Shown here: one piece after another, positions 49,776 to 57,535 of the stretch
Layout of the letters: each line of letters begins with the position of its first letter
Numbering within the stretch: the first letter of the stretch is position 1
From: JAXLYE01 sp046351595
GTDB taxonomy: Bacteria > Myxococcota_A > Polyangia > Palsa-1104 > JAEUJZ01
Direction: 5' to 3'
NCBI GenBank assembly: GCA_046351595.1
Contig: JAXLYE010000007.1
Span: 310,001 to 374,000 of the forward strand
DNA: 64,000 bases
The notes under the pieces: model-generated
The model's database searches: none
The model's input: only the letters and a program-made list of their open reading frames with translations
Told to the model about the DNA's origin: nothing
Position numbers and translations under genes: made by a program

Positions 49776-50747
49776 TTACAGCGCGCTGACCTGGACGCGC
49801 GAGCGATCGGCGGCGCGCTCCGCGGCCTCGGCGGTGATCGGCAGCGAACCTTCGCGCCGCATCGCCTCGTCGCCGAGCCCGAACAGGCGGAGCAGCGGGC
49901 GCGGCGGCTTGAGATCCAGATCCGGCGACTGCGCGAACAGGCGACCGAGGTTCTCGACGTACGCGGTCGACAGCTCGCGGAAGCTTATGTGATCGAAGTC
50001 GGCAGCCACGCGCCGGCTCGCCCACGACGACAGGATCAGCGCGCCGAAGACGCTGTAGTACGTCGCGCGCAGCCGCAGCTTGGTCGCGAGGCCGGGCTCG
50101 CGCCGCAGGATCTCGCGCACGAAGTGGACGTTGAGCGGAACGTGGAACGACTCGTCGCGCGTCAGGATGGTCAGCATCGCGCGGATCGCGGGCTGCCGCA
50201 CCCGCCCGAGCGCCAGGCGGTACGTCGTCGCGCCGATCGTCTCGAACATCAGGTTGGTGAGCATGATGCTCTCCATGTGCTCGGCGCGGTCGTAGGTGTT
50301 GTAGAACGTGCCCGTGACGCGACCCATGGGCCGGATCTCGCCGCCGATGTGCGCGAGGAACTCGGTGAGCAGCTCGCGGTGCCAGCCCTCCTCGTTGCCG
50401 TACAGCACCAGGCACTCGGCCAGCTCGGGATCGGTGCGCTCGAAGCGCTGCGCCAGCCGGTGCGCCTGCTGCAGGCCGGACTCCTCGGCGCGGTAGGCGG
50501 CGTTGAAGAAGGCGATGCAGGCGCGCTGCTCGGCCGCCGACGAGAACTCGACCTTCTGCTTGAGGTCTGCCACCGGCTCCTCGTACATCGCCGCGGCGCG
50601 CCTGCGCAGCGTCGCCAGCCACCACGACGTCGGGCGCGACACCGCCGGGTTGATCAGCCCGCGATCACGGCGGGACCCTTCCTTGCGCCCCGAGCTCGAG
50701 CGTGCGCGCTCGCTCGGGGCTGCTCCGCTGGTTGTTTCGTTCGACAT
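49776..50747 (-). CDS. Ferritin-like diiron protein
   Basis: 323 residues. A four-helix bundle with likely iron ligands in RAEESGLQ, EEGWHRELL, MFETIG and DESFHVPL, following the E-ExxH-E-ExxH spacing of ferritin-like diiron oxygenases. Exact activity unknown. A charged, Ser/Arg-rich N-terminus of about 50 residues precedes the bundle. ATG 50747 is preferred, since upstream frame is shadow. Confidence 0.72.
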   Translation of the reverse strand: MSNETTSGAAPSERARSSSGRKEGSRRDRGLINPAVSRPTSWWLATLRRRAAAMYEEPVADLKQKVEFSSAAEQRACIAFFNAAYRAEESGLQQAHRLAQRFERTDPELAECLVLYGNEEGWHRELLTEFLAHIGGEIRPMGRVTGTFYNTYDRAEHMESIMLTNLMFETIGATTYRLALGRVRQPAIRAMLTILTRDESFHVPLNVHFVREILRREPGLATKLRLRATYYSVFGALILSSWASRRVAADFDHISFRELSTAYVENLGRLFAQSPDLDLKPPRPLLRLFGLGDEAMRREGSLPITAEAAERAADRSRVQVSAL

Positions 50748-51021
50748 GGGAGTGCGAAGGTCGCGCATCTGTGTTGCGACGTCAACGCGGCCCGCGCGGG
50801 TTGCGCGGTGCGCGCGGAAAGACGCAAGAGGGCGGGGACCGACTGTCCGGAACAGGTAAACCGGCTGATTCCGCAGCGTTACGTATCTGCAACGTCGCGT
50901 TCCGTATCCGATCGTGATCGTACCGGAGCCGGCATGAGGGAATTCCTGAGCTCCGGCGGAGCGCAACACCAGCCGTTGTGTCGTCGCTGCGGGCGCCTCT
51001 GGGTTCATAATCTGAAGACCT

Positions 51022-51424
51022 ATGTCGCACGAGCTCATTACGCTTGAAGCGGAGTACGAACAGGAGTCCGAGTACGTCGTAACGACCGGGGACATCATCG
51101 AGTGGCGGCACAGCGCGGAGCCGGTGACGCCGCGCAGCGAACCGGCGACACCGCCGTCCGCGAGCTCGGCGGAGAAGCCGCGTTACCTGACGCGCCGCCT
51201 GCTGGGGCGCGGCGGCATGGGCGAGGTGCGGCTGTGCAAGGACTTCCGCATCGGCCGCTCGGTCGCGATGAAGGTCCTGCACCCCGAGGCGCGGCTCGAT
51301 CTGACCGCGCAGCTGCGCTTCGTGCAGGAGGCGCAGATCCAGGGGCAGCTCGAGCACCCCGCCATCCCGCCGGTCTACGACCTGGGCATGCAGCCCGACG
51401 GGACGCTGTTCTTCACGATGAAGC
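51022..51424 (+). pseudogene. Ser/Thr protein kinase, 5' fragment (split by IS66)
   Basis: N-terminal 134 residues of a Hanks-type kinase: a 50-residue leader, then YLTRRLLGRGGMGEVRLCKD (Gly loop), VAMKVLHPE (ATP-binding Lys), HPAIPPVYDLGMQPDGTLFFTMK. It stops where the IS66 element begins. Joining it to 53954-54117 (dropping one copy of GATGAAGC) restores the frame as FFTMKRLRGRTLAEIL, so the break is recent. Confidence 0.93.
51417..51424. repeat. IS66 target-site duplication, left copy
   Basis: GATGAAGC occurs directly before the element and again at 53954-53961, an 8-bp duplication as produced by IS66-family insertion. Confidence 0.95.
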
Positions 51425-51448
51425 GTAAGGACTCGCTGTCCCCCCCGG

Positions 51449-52960
51449 TCAGCCGAGCAGCTGGTGAGGCAGGAGGAAGCCGCCCGGGTTGCGTAGGGCG
51501 TATTCAGCGGCGCGGCGCAGGTAGTCCTGTTCGTTGAGGCCCAGGCCCCGCGCCGTCTCGATCAGGCTGTACAGGCGCGCCGCCACCTCGGTGCCTCGCT
51601 CGCTGCGGCTGCCGTAGTGGTTCTTGCGGCCTACGCACACTCCGCGCAGGTCTCTCTCCATCGGATTGTTGTCCAGCGGGATGCGGCCGTCTTGGAGGAA
51701 GCGGCACAGGCCGGGCCACAGCGCCTGCATGTACTCGATGGCTTTGCGCAGGCTGCTCTGGGGCAGGCAGACTTGCTGCTGCGCCCACTGCTGCAGCTGC
51801 TCCAAGAGCGGAGCCGACTCCTGCTCGCGCAGCTGCCTGCGCAGCTGCAGCGCGTGCGCTCGCTCCGGCGGCGGGAGATGTCCGTACTCGGGCAGCTTTC
51901 GCTCCACCTGATACAGCTCGGCGATGAGCTCCAGCGCCTGCTCACACGTCGGATAGGCCGCCCGGGCTTCGTGGAATTTTCGGCGCACGTGCGCCCAGCA
52001 AAACACCAGCGTGAGCCCCGGGCTCCCTCGCGCCAGCGCCTGATAGACGGCGTATCCGTCGCACATCAGGATTCCTTCGTACGCTCCCAGAAGCTCCTTC
52101 AGCGCTTGGGTCCCGCGGCTGGGACGCAGCTGGTAGTACGTTCCGGCCTCGCTGTGCAGGCCCCAGACGTACCAGGTCTTGCTCGGCTTTTTATCCAGCA
52201 GCTTCCACGTCGTCTCGTCGGCGTGCACCAGGGGACAAGACAGCACGTGCCGCCGCAGCGCCTCGTAGGCCGGCTGCAGCACCTGGGCCAGCGCGTAGAT
52301 CTGATCCCACAGCGTCTGGCTGGTGACCAAAAGGCCCTGCCTGCGCATCTGCCGTACTTGCCGATCCAGCGGCAGGTGCTCGGAGTACTTCTGCACCGCC
52401 ACCTCGACGGCGAAGTCCAGGGAGTAGCGGCCTCCCTCGATCAGCTTCAGCGGTCCGGGCGCCGTCAGGATCGCGGCGTTGCACGCGCAGCGGTACTTCT
52501 GCCGCTTGTGCGTGGTGAGCACGAAGCGGCGCTCGATCACCGAGACCTCCTCGCTGTCCTCGGTCTGCCCGCTCCACTCGGCCATCGTCCGCTGGCACTG
52601 CGGACAGGTGCGCTCGCACGCGCTCAGCTCGTGCCGCGTCTCGACGTGAGGCAGGGACGGCTGCGGCGTGGGGCCGTGTCCGGTCGGGGGCTTCTTGCGC
52701 TCCGATTCCGTCTCGGCTTTGGGGCGACTCTGCTTCTCGGAGGAGGGACCGTACAGGCGGTGCTGCAGCTGCGCCAGCTGCTCGCTCAGCTTCACAAGCT
52801 CCAGCTGCAGCGCGGCGGACTCGGAGGTACCTTCAGCCTGCGCCAGGCGGCGGGTGAGCTCCTGCAGGCGTCTGTGTAGGCGCGTGATCTCGGCCTCTTG
52901 CAGGCGGATCACCTGCCGCAAAAGCGCTACATCTTCCACCGTGTCGACATCGAGCCGCAT
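51449..52960 (-). CDS. tnpC: IS66 transposase TnpC
   Basis: About 503 residues. N-terminal coiled coil (IRLQEAEITRLHRRLQELTRRLAQAE), zinc finger (ACERTCPQCQ), then the DDE catalytic domain: HADETTW (first Asp), LMCDGYAVY (second Asp) and DNNPMERDLR (Glu). ATG 52960 is preferred to the TTG 18 codons upstream. Normal length for the family, so probably functional. Confidence 0.93.
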   Translation of the reverse strand: MRLDVDTVEDVALLRQVIRLQEAEITRLHRRLQELTRRLAQAEGTSESAALQLELVKLSEQLAQLQHRLYGPSSEKQSRPKAETESERKKPPTGHGPTPQPSLPHVETRHELSACERTCPQCQRTMAEWSGQTEDSEEVSVIERRFVLTTHKRQKYRCACNAAILTAPGPLKLIEGGRYSLDFAVEVAVQKYSEHLPLDRQVRQMRRQGLLVTSQTLWDQIYALAQVLQPAYEALRRHVLSCPLVHADETTWKLLDKKPSKTWYVWGLHSEAGTYYQLRPSRGTQALKELLGAYEGILMCDGYAVYQALARGSPGLTLVFCWAHVRRKFHEARAAYPTCEQALELIAELYQVERKLPEYGHLPPPERAHALQLRRQLREQESAPLLEQLQQWAQQQVCLPQSSLRKAIEYMQALWPGLCRFLQDGRIPLDNNPMERDLRGVCVGRKNHYGSRSERGTEVAARLYSLIETARGLGLNEQDYLRRAAEYALRNPGGFLLPHQLLG

Positions 52961-53020
52961 GCGTTCTACAGAGACCTTTACGGACTTCCTCTGCGACGAG
53001 CAAGCGGAATGCAAACCGGC

Positions 53021-53422
53021 TCATGTACGATTGTTGGGAGGGCTCCCCGAGCGCGAAGGAGTCAGCGCGGAAGGAGTCAGCGCGGGAGGAGACAGAGGCC
53101 GCTGACCCACCAGAGCGCAGCCCTCCAGAAACAGGTGCAGCTCGGTGACCGACAGCTGCAGCGGAGCCTCGGGAGCCTCGCGCCACAGGCAGGCGAAGCG
53201 GCCCTGCTCCAGGCGCTTGTGCAAAAGGCACAGGCCGGTGCCGTCGAAGTAAAGGACCTTGGCGCGTCGTCGGTCGCGGCCGACAAAAAGGAACAGGTCG
53301 CCGGTGCAAAGAGGCTGAGCGCCGCCGCGCTGGGCCAGGGCGAGCAGGCCTTCGAAGCCCTTGCGCATATCGACGGGGGCGCCGTAGGCGAAGGCGCGGG
53401 TGCCGGGGCCCAGGCGAATCAT
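53021..53422 (-). CDS. tnpB: IS66 accessory protein TnpB
   Basis: 133 residues: MIRLGPGTRAFAYGAPVDMRKG-type start, FVGRDRRRAKVLYFDGTGLCLLHKRLEQGRF core, all typical of IS66 Orf2. The last about 20 residues (SPPALTPSALTPSRSG) are low complexity. ATG overlaps the tnpA stop by 4 bp. Required with TnpA for IS66 transposition. Confidence 0.93.
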   Translation of the reverse strand: MIRLGPGTRAFAYGAPVDMRKGFEGLLALAQRGGAQPLCTGDLFLFVGRDRRRAKVLYFDGTGLCLLHKRLEQGRFACLWREAPEAPLQLSVTELHLFLEGCALVGQRPLSPPALTPSALTPSRSGSPPNNRT

Positions 53423-53874
53423 CCCAGGCTCCGCAGGAGCTCGAGGGCTTGAGCCAGGGACAGGCCCTGCAGCAGGTAGCCCGCGGGACTGCGCAGGGAC
53501 AGTGAGGGAGCGAGGGCGGAGTCGGGGGAGCCGTCCGGCGCGTCCCCTGGCGAGAGCAGGAGCACGGGGCGAAGGGCCGCGGCGGGCGGCGGGTCGGTGT
53601 CGCTGGAGGCGAGCGCGCCGGCCGGCGCGGAGCGGGGCGCCTCCGACTGCAGCCAGCCTGCCAGGGTGGTAAGCGGAATGCCCAGACGCAGAGCCAGCAG
53701 GCGCAGGGTGCAGCCCCGCTGGCGCCGCACCTGGACAGCGACGAGCAGCTGCGGACGGAGCTCCTGAGGCACACGAAATCGACGCTGCGGGGCCGAGGCT
53801 TGGTGCTGCCGCCGCAGCTGGCGCAGTCTTTCGCTCAGCTCGTCGAAGTCATCTGGCTCGTTGGATTGGTCCAT
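53419..53874 (-). CDS. tnpA: IS66 accessory protein TnpA
   Basis: 151 residues. The N-terminal helix-turn-helix region (LLVAVQVRRQRGCTLRLLALRLGIPLTTLAGWL) fits IS66 Orf1. The middle is Ala/Pro/Ser-rich and the end (GYLLQGLSLAQALELLRSLG) is well conserved. It starts 79 bp inside the right end of the element. Confidence 0.85.
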   Translation of the reverse strand: MDQSNEPDDFDELSERLRQLRRQHQASAPQRRFRVPQELRPQLLVAVQVRRQRGCTLRLLALRLGIPLTTLAGWLQSEAPRSAPAGALASSDTDPPPAAALRPVLLLSPGDAPDGSPDSALAPSLSLRSPAGYLLQGLSLAQALELLRSLG

Positions 53875-53953
53875 GGCTCCCTCCGGGCGCGTTGGGGAGC
53901 GACTCTTTCATGGACCTTTTGGCGCGTCTCGACGGGGCGGGGCGAGTCCTTAC

Positions 53954-53961
53954 GATGAAGC
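53954..53961. repeat. IS66 target-site duplication, right copy
   Basis: GATGAAGC right after the element, identical to 51417-51424. Confidence 0.95.
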
Positions 53962-54117
53962 GGCTGCGCGGGCGCACGCTGGCCGAGATCCTGCGCGGCC
54001 TGCGCGAGGGCCGGCGCGATCTCGCCGAGCAGTTCTCGCTGCAGCGCCTCCTCGACGCATTTCTGACCGTCTGCCGCGCGATCGAGTACGCGCACACGCG
54101 CGGCATCATCCACCGCG
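53954..54117 (+). pseudogene. Ser/Thr protein kinase, second fragment (cut again at the HRD motif)
   Basis: Continues the kinase from 51424: LRGRTLAEILRGLREGRRDLAEQ, LLDAFLTVCRAIEYAHTRGIIHR. The next residues should be DLKPxN of the catalytic loop; instead the frame reads VLFCSLYPS and stops at 54161. The homologous stretch is intact in the kinases at 19417 and 21612. The remaining three fifths of the kinase are not in the window and presumably lie beyond the far end of the integrative element. Confidence 0.9.
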
Positions 54118-54193
54118 TATTGTTCTGTTCGCTATATCCGTCGAGAATCACAAGGCTCTGATAGGCAGTGCAAAGAGTGTGGAAAGCGCCGCG

Positions 54194-55447
54194 CTAGACC
54201 TTGGCCCCGTCGAGCATCGCCAGGAGGGCCGAGAGCTTTTCCGGGGGCAGCGTGCGCAGGCGCTCGAGCGGGTCGGGCAGCGGCTCGGGCTTGGCTGCGA
54301 GCGCGCCGGCTACCTTGGTCACGGTGCTGTTGGTCAGCGTGTCCGGGTCTACGTAGTGCTTGGCGGTGACGGCAAAGCTTCCGTGCCCGAGCGCCGACGC
54401 CACGACGCCCGGCGTGCTGCCCGCGCCAATCGCTAGCGACGAGTGCAGGCCGCGCAAGCTGTGCGGGCAGACGCGCGGCAGGTTCGCGGCCTGGCAGAGC
54501 TTGCGGAGCTGCCGCCACAGCCACATATGCGGGTAGGGCTGCGCCCGGCCCGTGCCGAAGATCAGAGACTCGGGGCCCTTGCCTTCGACGAGGCGCAGCA
54601 GCAGCGGGCGCAGCACCTCGGGTACCTCGAGCCGGCGGCGCGCGTTCTTGGTCTTTCCTTTCGGAATCCAGAGGACGCGGGCGCCGTCGTCGAGGTCGCG
54701 CACCTGCCGCGGCAGCACCTCGCCCGAGCGCAGCCCCAAGAGGAGCTGAGTAAGGACCGCCGTCGGGCCTTCCTCCCCGCGGCTGCCCGCCTCGGCACCG
54801 ACGCAGACCAGGCGGCGCGCTTCATCAATCCGAAGCTGGGCCTTGCCCGCGTTGGCCTTGCCGACGGGCTTGACCTTCTCAAAGGGGTTGGTGCGCAGGT
54901 GCCCCGCCTCGACGAGCCACCGAAACATCAGCTTGCAGCAACGCAGCACGCTCTGATGCGTCTGCGCGGTGACGGGTCGGCCATAGCGCGAAGTGCGCTC
55001 GGTCTCGGCCGTGTAGAGCGCTTGCGCGCGGGCTGGCGTGATGGAGCTGAGCGAATCCTCGAGCGGCAGGAAGTACCGCAGCTTGTAATCGAGCGTGTGG
55101 AGCGAGCGCGCTTGCAGCCCCTCTTGCCGCTTCGCCTCGAGAAACTCCTCGAGCGCCTGCTCGACCGTCAGCGTCGAGAGCGCCGTCAACGCCCGCTCGA
55201 TCTCGGCCTTGAGCCGGATCGCTTCCTCTTCACTGCTCGCGGATACCGACTTACGGCGCTCGCCCTCAAACACAACCAGGCGCCAGAGGTCGCGGTTCTT
55301 TGCGTAGTAGGGGCCGAGTACGCGCGTAGGGTTGGCGGCCATCGTCTCATCGTCTTCTGTGGACTTGCCAATGTCAATGGGCCTACCGAGGAAGCGCGAA
55401 AGGGTCTGGTTCACTTTCTTGCGTTCGTTGTCTGCCTTTCGGTTCAT
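54194..55447 (-). CDS. Tyrosine recombinase / integrase
   Basis: 417 residues: arm/core-binding region (LTVEQALEEFLEAKRQEGLQ..) and catalytic domain with Arg in LLLGLRSGEVLPR, the H-x2-R box in CPHSLRGLHSS, and the LGHGSFAVTAKHYVDP end that supplies the second His and the nucleophile Tyr. It probably catalyses insertion and excision of the element. ATG 55447 is used; ATG 55342 (MAANPTRVLG) is an alternative. It is the last gene of the GGDEF operon, 39 bp after the methyltransferase stop. Confidence 0.92.
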   Translation of the reverse strand: MNRKADNERKKVNQTLSRFLGRPIDIGKSTEDDETMAANPTRVLGPYYAKNRDLWRLVVFEGERRKSVSASSEEEAIRLKAEIERALTALSTLTVEQALEEFLEAKRQEGLQARSLHTLDYKLRYFLPLEDSLSSITPARAQALYTAETERTSRYGRPVTAQTHQSVLRCCKLMFRWLVEAGHLRTNPFEKVKPVGKANAGKAQLRIDEARRLVCVGAEAGSRGEEGPTAVLTQLLLGLRSGEVLPRQVRDLDDGARVLWIPKGKTKNARRRLEVPEVLRPLLLRLVEGKGPESLIFGTGRAQPYPHMWLWRQLRKLCQAANLPRVCPHSLRGLHSSLAIGAGSTPGVVASALGHGSFAVTAKHYVDPDTLTNSTVTKVAGALAAKPEPLPDPLERLRTLPPEKLSALLAMLDGAKV

Positions 55448-55486
55448 TGCGTCTGCTCCTCTTGTCGTTCGGTGTGGGGGATCGCT

Positions 55487-56824
55487 TCACTGTGTGGGCG
55501 GGTCAGATATGGGTGGGTTGCTGTCTGGTTCTTCCGGTGTCCTCCTACAGACCACGATCGAGCCGCGATATCCGGTCGCCTCAATCGGGATCGTCTTTAC
55601 AAGCTCCCATCCGCACGAGCGCAGCACTTCAATCAGCGCGTGCGGCTCATATCGCTTGAAGCGATAGAGCGAAAAAGAGCGATAGAGCGCCTTATTGACG
55701 AAGGCGCGGGCCTCTGCGTTAACCGCGTATCCTCCCGGCAAGGCGTCGAGCCGATCGAGCGATAGCGAGAGTTCAAAGCGCAGGGATTGGGGCCAGTGCC
55801 GGCGCCCGACGCCTAACAGCCAACTCTCTTGGAGGGCCGACAGCCCGCCGACGAGCAGCGGATCCCGCTCGGCCGGGGTGATCGCGTGCAAGCAGTCGGC
55901 GACGAAGAGATCCCCGGCCCGCGCGCCCTGCAGGTAGTGGCGCAGAAAGCGGCGCTCACCGTCGAGATCGGCCAGCGTCTCACCGAGTAGCAGGAAGACC
56001 CGGCGTCGCACGCGCTCGGCGCTGTCGGCGTAGGCGGGCGTCAGCTCGGGCAGGCGGGCGAAGCGGGCGAGCACGCCCCAGAAGACCACCGGCACGGCGG
56101 CGAAGGCTTCGGCCGCGCTCTCGAGCGCTGCGGTGAGCAGCGGCGCGCTCTGGTCGATGAGGCACACCTCGAGATCCCTGGCGTCCGTCTCGGCTTGGAG
56201 CTTTCGCGCCAGCCGGAGCTCGAGCGCACCCGCCCCCGACCCCAGCGCCACGAGGCGCAGCGGGACGGCCCCGGCGGGGCCCCGGGTTGCGTCCAGGATG
56301 CAATCGGCCAGCTTCTCGACGGGGTAGGCGCTGCGCAGCATCGCCGTCGGGCCCTGGTTGAGCGCTGCCAGGTAGGCCAGCGCGCTGCCCGGATCGTGGT
56401 AGGCGCCCCACTGCTCGAGGTGCCCGCCTGCGCCCTGCAGGAAGCGGCGCAGCTCGGCCTCGAGCACCAGCGGAGAGCAGCCCGCGGCAACCAGGCAGTT
56501 GAGGCGCGGCGCGGCGTCCATGCGAATCGGCGCCGAGGCGCTCCCGGCCTGGGGCGCGTCGCCGCCGAGCGACACCACGTCCTCCCACGTCAGACCCAGA
56601 GCCTTGACGCCCACGAGGCGGATCAACGTCGCGCGGCTCGGGCTGCCGCGGCCGGTCTCGATGAGCTTGATCGAGGCGTCGGAGAGCTTGGCGCGCTTGC
56701 CCAGCTCGGCCCGGCTCAGCCCGGCGGCCTGCCGGCAGTCGCGGAGCAGCCGGCCGAAGGCCGCCACCTGGCCCGCGTCCAGCACAGGGCGGCGGGGCGC
56801 CGACTTACGCGGTGGGGTTGGCAT
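55487..56824 (-). CDS. XRE helix-turn-helix fused to a SAM-methyltransferase-like domain
   Basis: 445 residues. N-terminal XRE HTH (LRDCRQAAGLSRAELGKRAKLSDASIKLIETGRGSPS) is followed by a Rossmann-type methyltransferase domain with LRLVALGSGAGALELRLARKL (SAM motif I), VCLIDQSAPLL, and FLLLGETLADLDGERRFLRHYLQGARAGDLFVADC, which resembles the EgtD / histidine N-methyltransferase-like group. A DNA-binding regulator that carries its own enzyme or SAM-sensing domain is unusual. Its 5' end overlaps the SLOG gene by 20 bp. Confidence 0.75.
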   Translation of the reverse strand: MPTPPRKSAPRRPVLDAGQVAAFGRLLRDCRQAAGLSRAELGKRAKLSDASIKLIETGRGSPSRATLIRLVGVKALGLTWEDVVSLGGDAPQAGSASAPIRMDAAPRLNCLVAAGCSPLVLEAELRRFLQGAGGHLEQWGAYHDPGSALAYLAALNQGPTAMLRSAYPVEKLADCILDATRGPAGAVPLRLVALGSGAGALELRLARKLQAETDARDLEVCLIDQSAPLLTAALESAAEAFAAVPVVFWGVLARFARLPELTPAYADSAERVRRRVFLLLGETLADLDGERRFLRHYLQGARAGDLFVADCLHAITPAERDPLLVGGLSALQESWLLGVGRRHWPQSLRFELSLSLDRLDALPGGYAVNAEARAFVNKALYRSFSLYRFKRYEPHALIEVLRSCGWELVKTIPIEATGYRGSIVVCRRTPEEPDSNPPISDPPTQ

Positions 56825-57353
56825 GGCTACGCCCCTCCCGCCGCGGGTCGATCACGGTCACGCCGCGCCGGAGACTGCGTGCCAGCCGGACCGTCTGGGC
56901 TGTGCCGCCTTCGCCGCCATCCCAGACAGCGACGAGGTGATCCACCTGCCGCACCAGGAAGAGGTTGCGGGCGCGATAGAGCGCTGCGGCCTGCTGCCGA
57001 TCGCCCGGCGTGCGGTCGCTGACATACAGCCACTCTCGCGCCTGCTGCCTCAGGAGCTGATAGCGGCGCCGCTGCCTCGTCGACCAGCGGGCGGTGTAGC
57101 CCGGGAACGGCAAGGCCAGGCAGAAGGGGAGCCCCAGCTCGAGCGCGGCGTGGCAGGCGTCCTCATCGGCGCCCAGCGCTCCGCCGGACCAGACGAGCGA
57201 GGCCCCCAGCTTCACCAGGGCGCGCGACAGCTCCCCCCGGAGGAAGCGGCGCAGCAGGCTGGAGGGGTCGCTGTCTCCCAGCCGTGCCGGCCGGTGCCCG
57301 CAGACGCCTACGATCACGACGGGGGCGACGGGACGGGGCCGCGACCGCGCCAC
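56805..57353 (-). CDS. SLOG-superfamily (DUF1273-like) nucleotide-binding protein
   Basis: About 182 residues. Rossmann-like fold with VVIVGVCGHRPARLG at the first strand, LVWSGGALGADEDACHAALELGLPF (GGxxGAD loop), then NLFLVRQVDHLVAVWDGGEGGTAQTVRLA, as in DUF1273/SLOG proteins. These bind nucleotide-derived ligands. GTG 57353 is the first usable start after the small membrane peptide; a GGGAG is adjacent. The frame above it is a shadow. Sits in the operon between the membrane peptide and the XRE-methyltransferase. Confidence 0.75.
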   Translation of the reverse strand: MARSRPRPVAPVVIVGVCGHRPARLGDSDPSSLLRRFLRGELSRALVKLGASLVWSGGALGADEDACHAALELGLPFCLALPFPGYTARWSTRQRRRYQLLRQQAREWLYVSDRTPGDRQQAAALYRARNLFLVRQVDHLVAVWDGGEGGTAQTVRLARSLRRGVTVIDPRREGRSHANPTA

Positions 57354-57379
57354 CTCCCAGGCCGCCGCTTCCGCCTGCG

Positions 57380-57535
57380 CTAGCGCCGCCGGAAGGGCCG
57401 CAGCCGGAGCCGACGCCGCGCCGCGTAGTAAGCCCGGTGAAGCCAGCCCGGTGCGCGGCGGACGACGGCATAGACCAGCGCCAAGAGGGCCCCGGCCGCC
57501 AAGTAGGGATGATCCGCAAGAAAGTCCGTCCACAT
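57380..57535 (-). CDS. Small single-pass membrane peptide, 51 residues
   Basis: MWTDFLADHPYLAAGALLALV begins the peptide; the helix is LAAGALLALVYAVV and the tail is very basic (RAYYAARRRLRLRPFRRR). Its ATG overlaps the GGDEF stop by one base (TGATG), so it is coupled to the cyclase. Reading it as a real gene rests on that coupling and on the clear helix-plus-basic-tail layout. It may be a membrane anchor or an effector. Confidence 0.6.
   Translation of the reverse strand: MWTDFLADHPYLAAGALLALVYAVVRRAPGWLHRAYYAARRRLRLRPFRRR

Larger units (their letters stand above)
51425..53953 (-). mobile_element. Complete IS66-family insertion sequence, 2529 bp
   Basis: The element is bounded by perfect 12-bp inverted ends, GTAAGGACTCGC at 51425-51436 and its complement at 53942-53953, and by an 8-bp target duplication. 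It carries the three standard genes tnpA, tnpB and tnpC on the minus strand with overlapping ends. All are intact, so it may be active. It is inserted into the kinase gene that begins at 51022. Confidence 0.96.
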
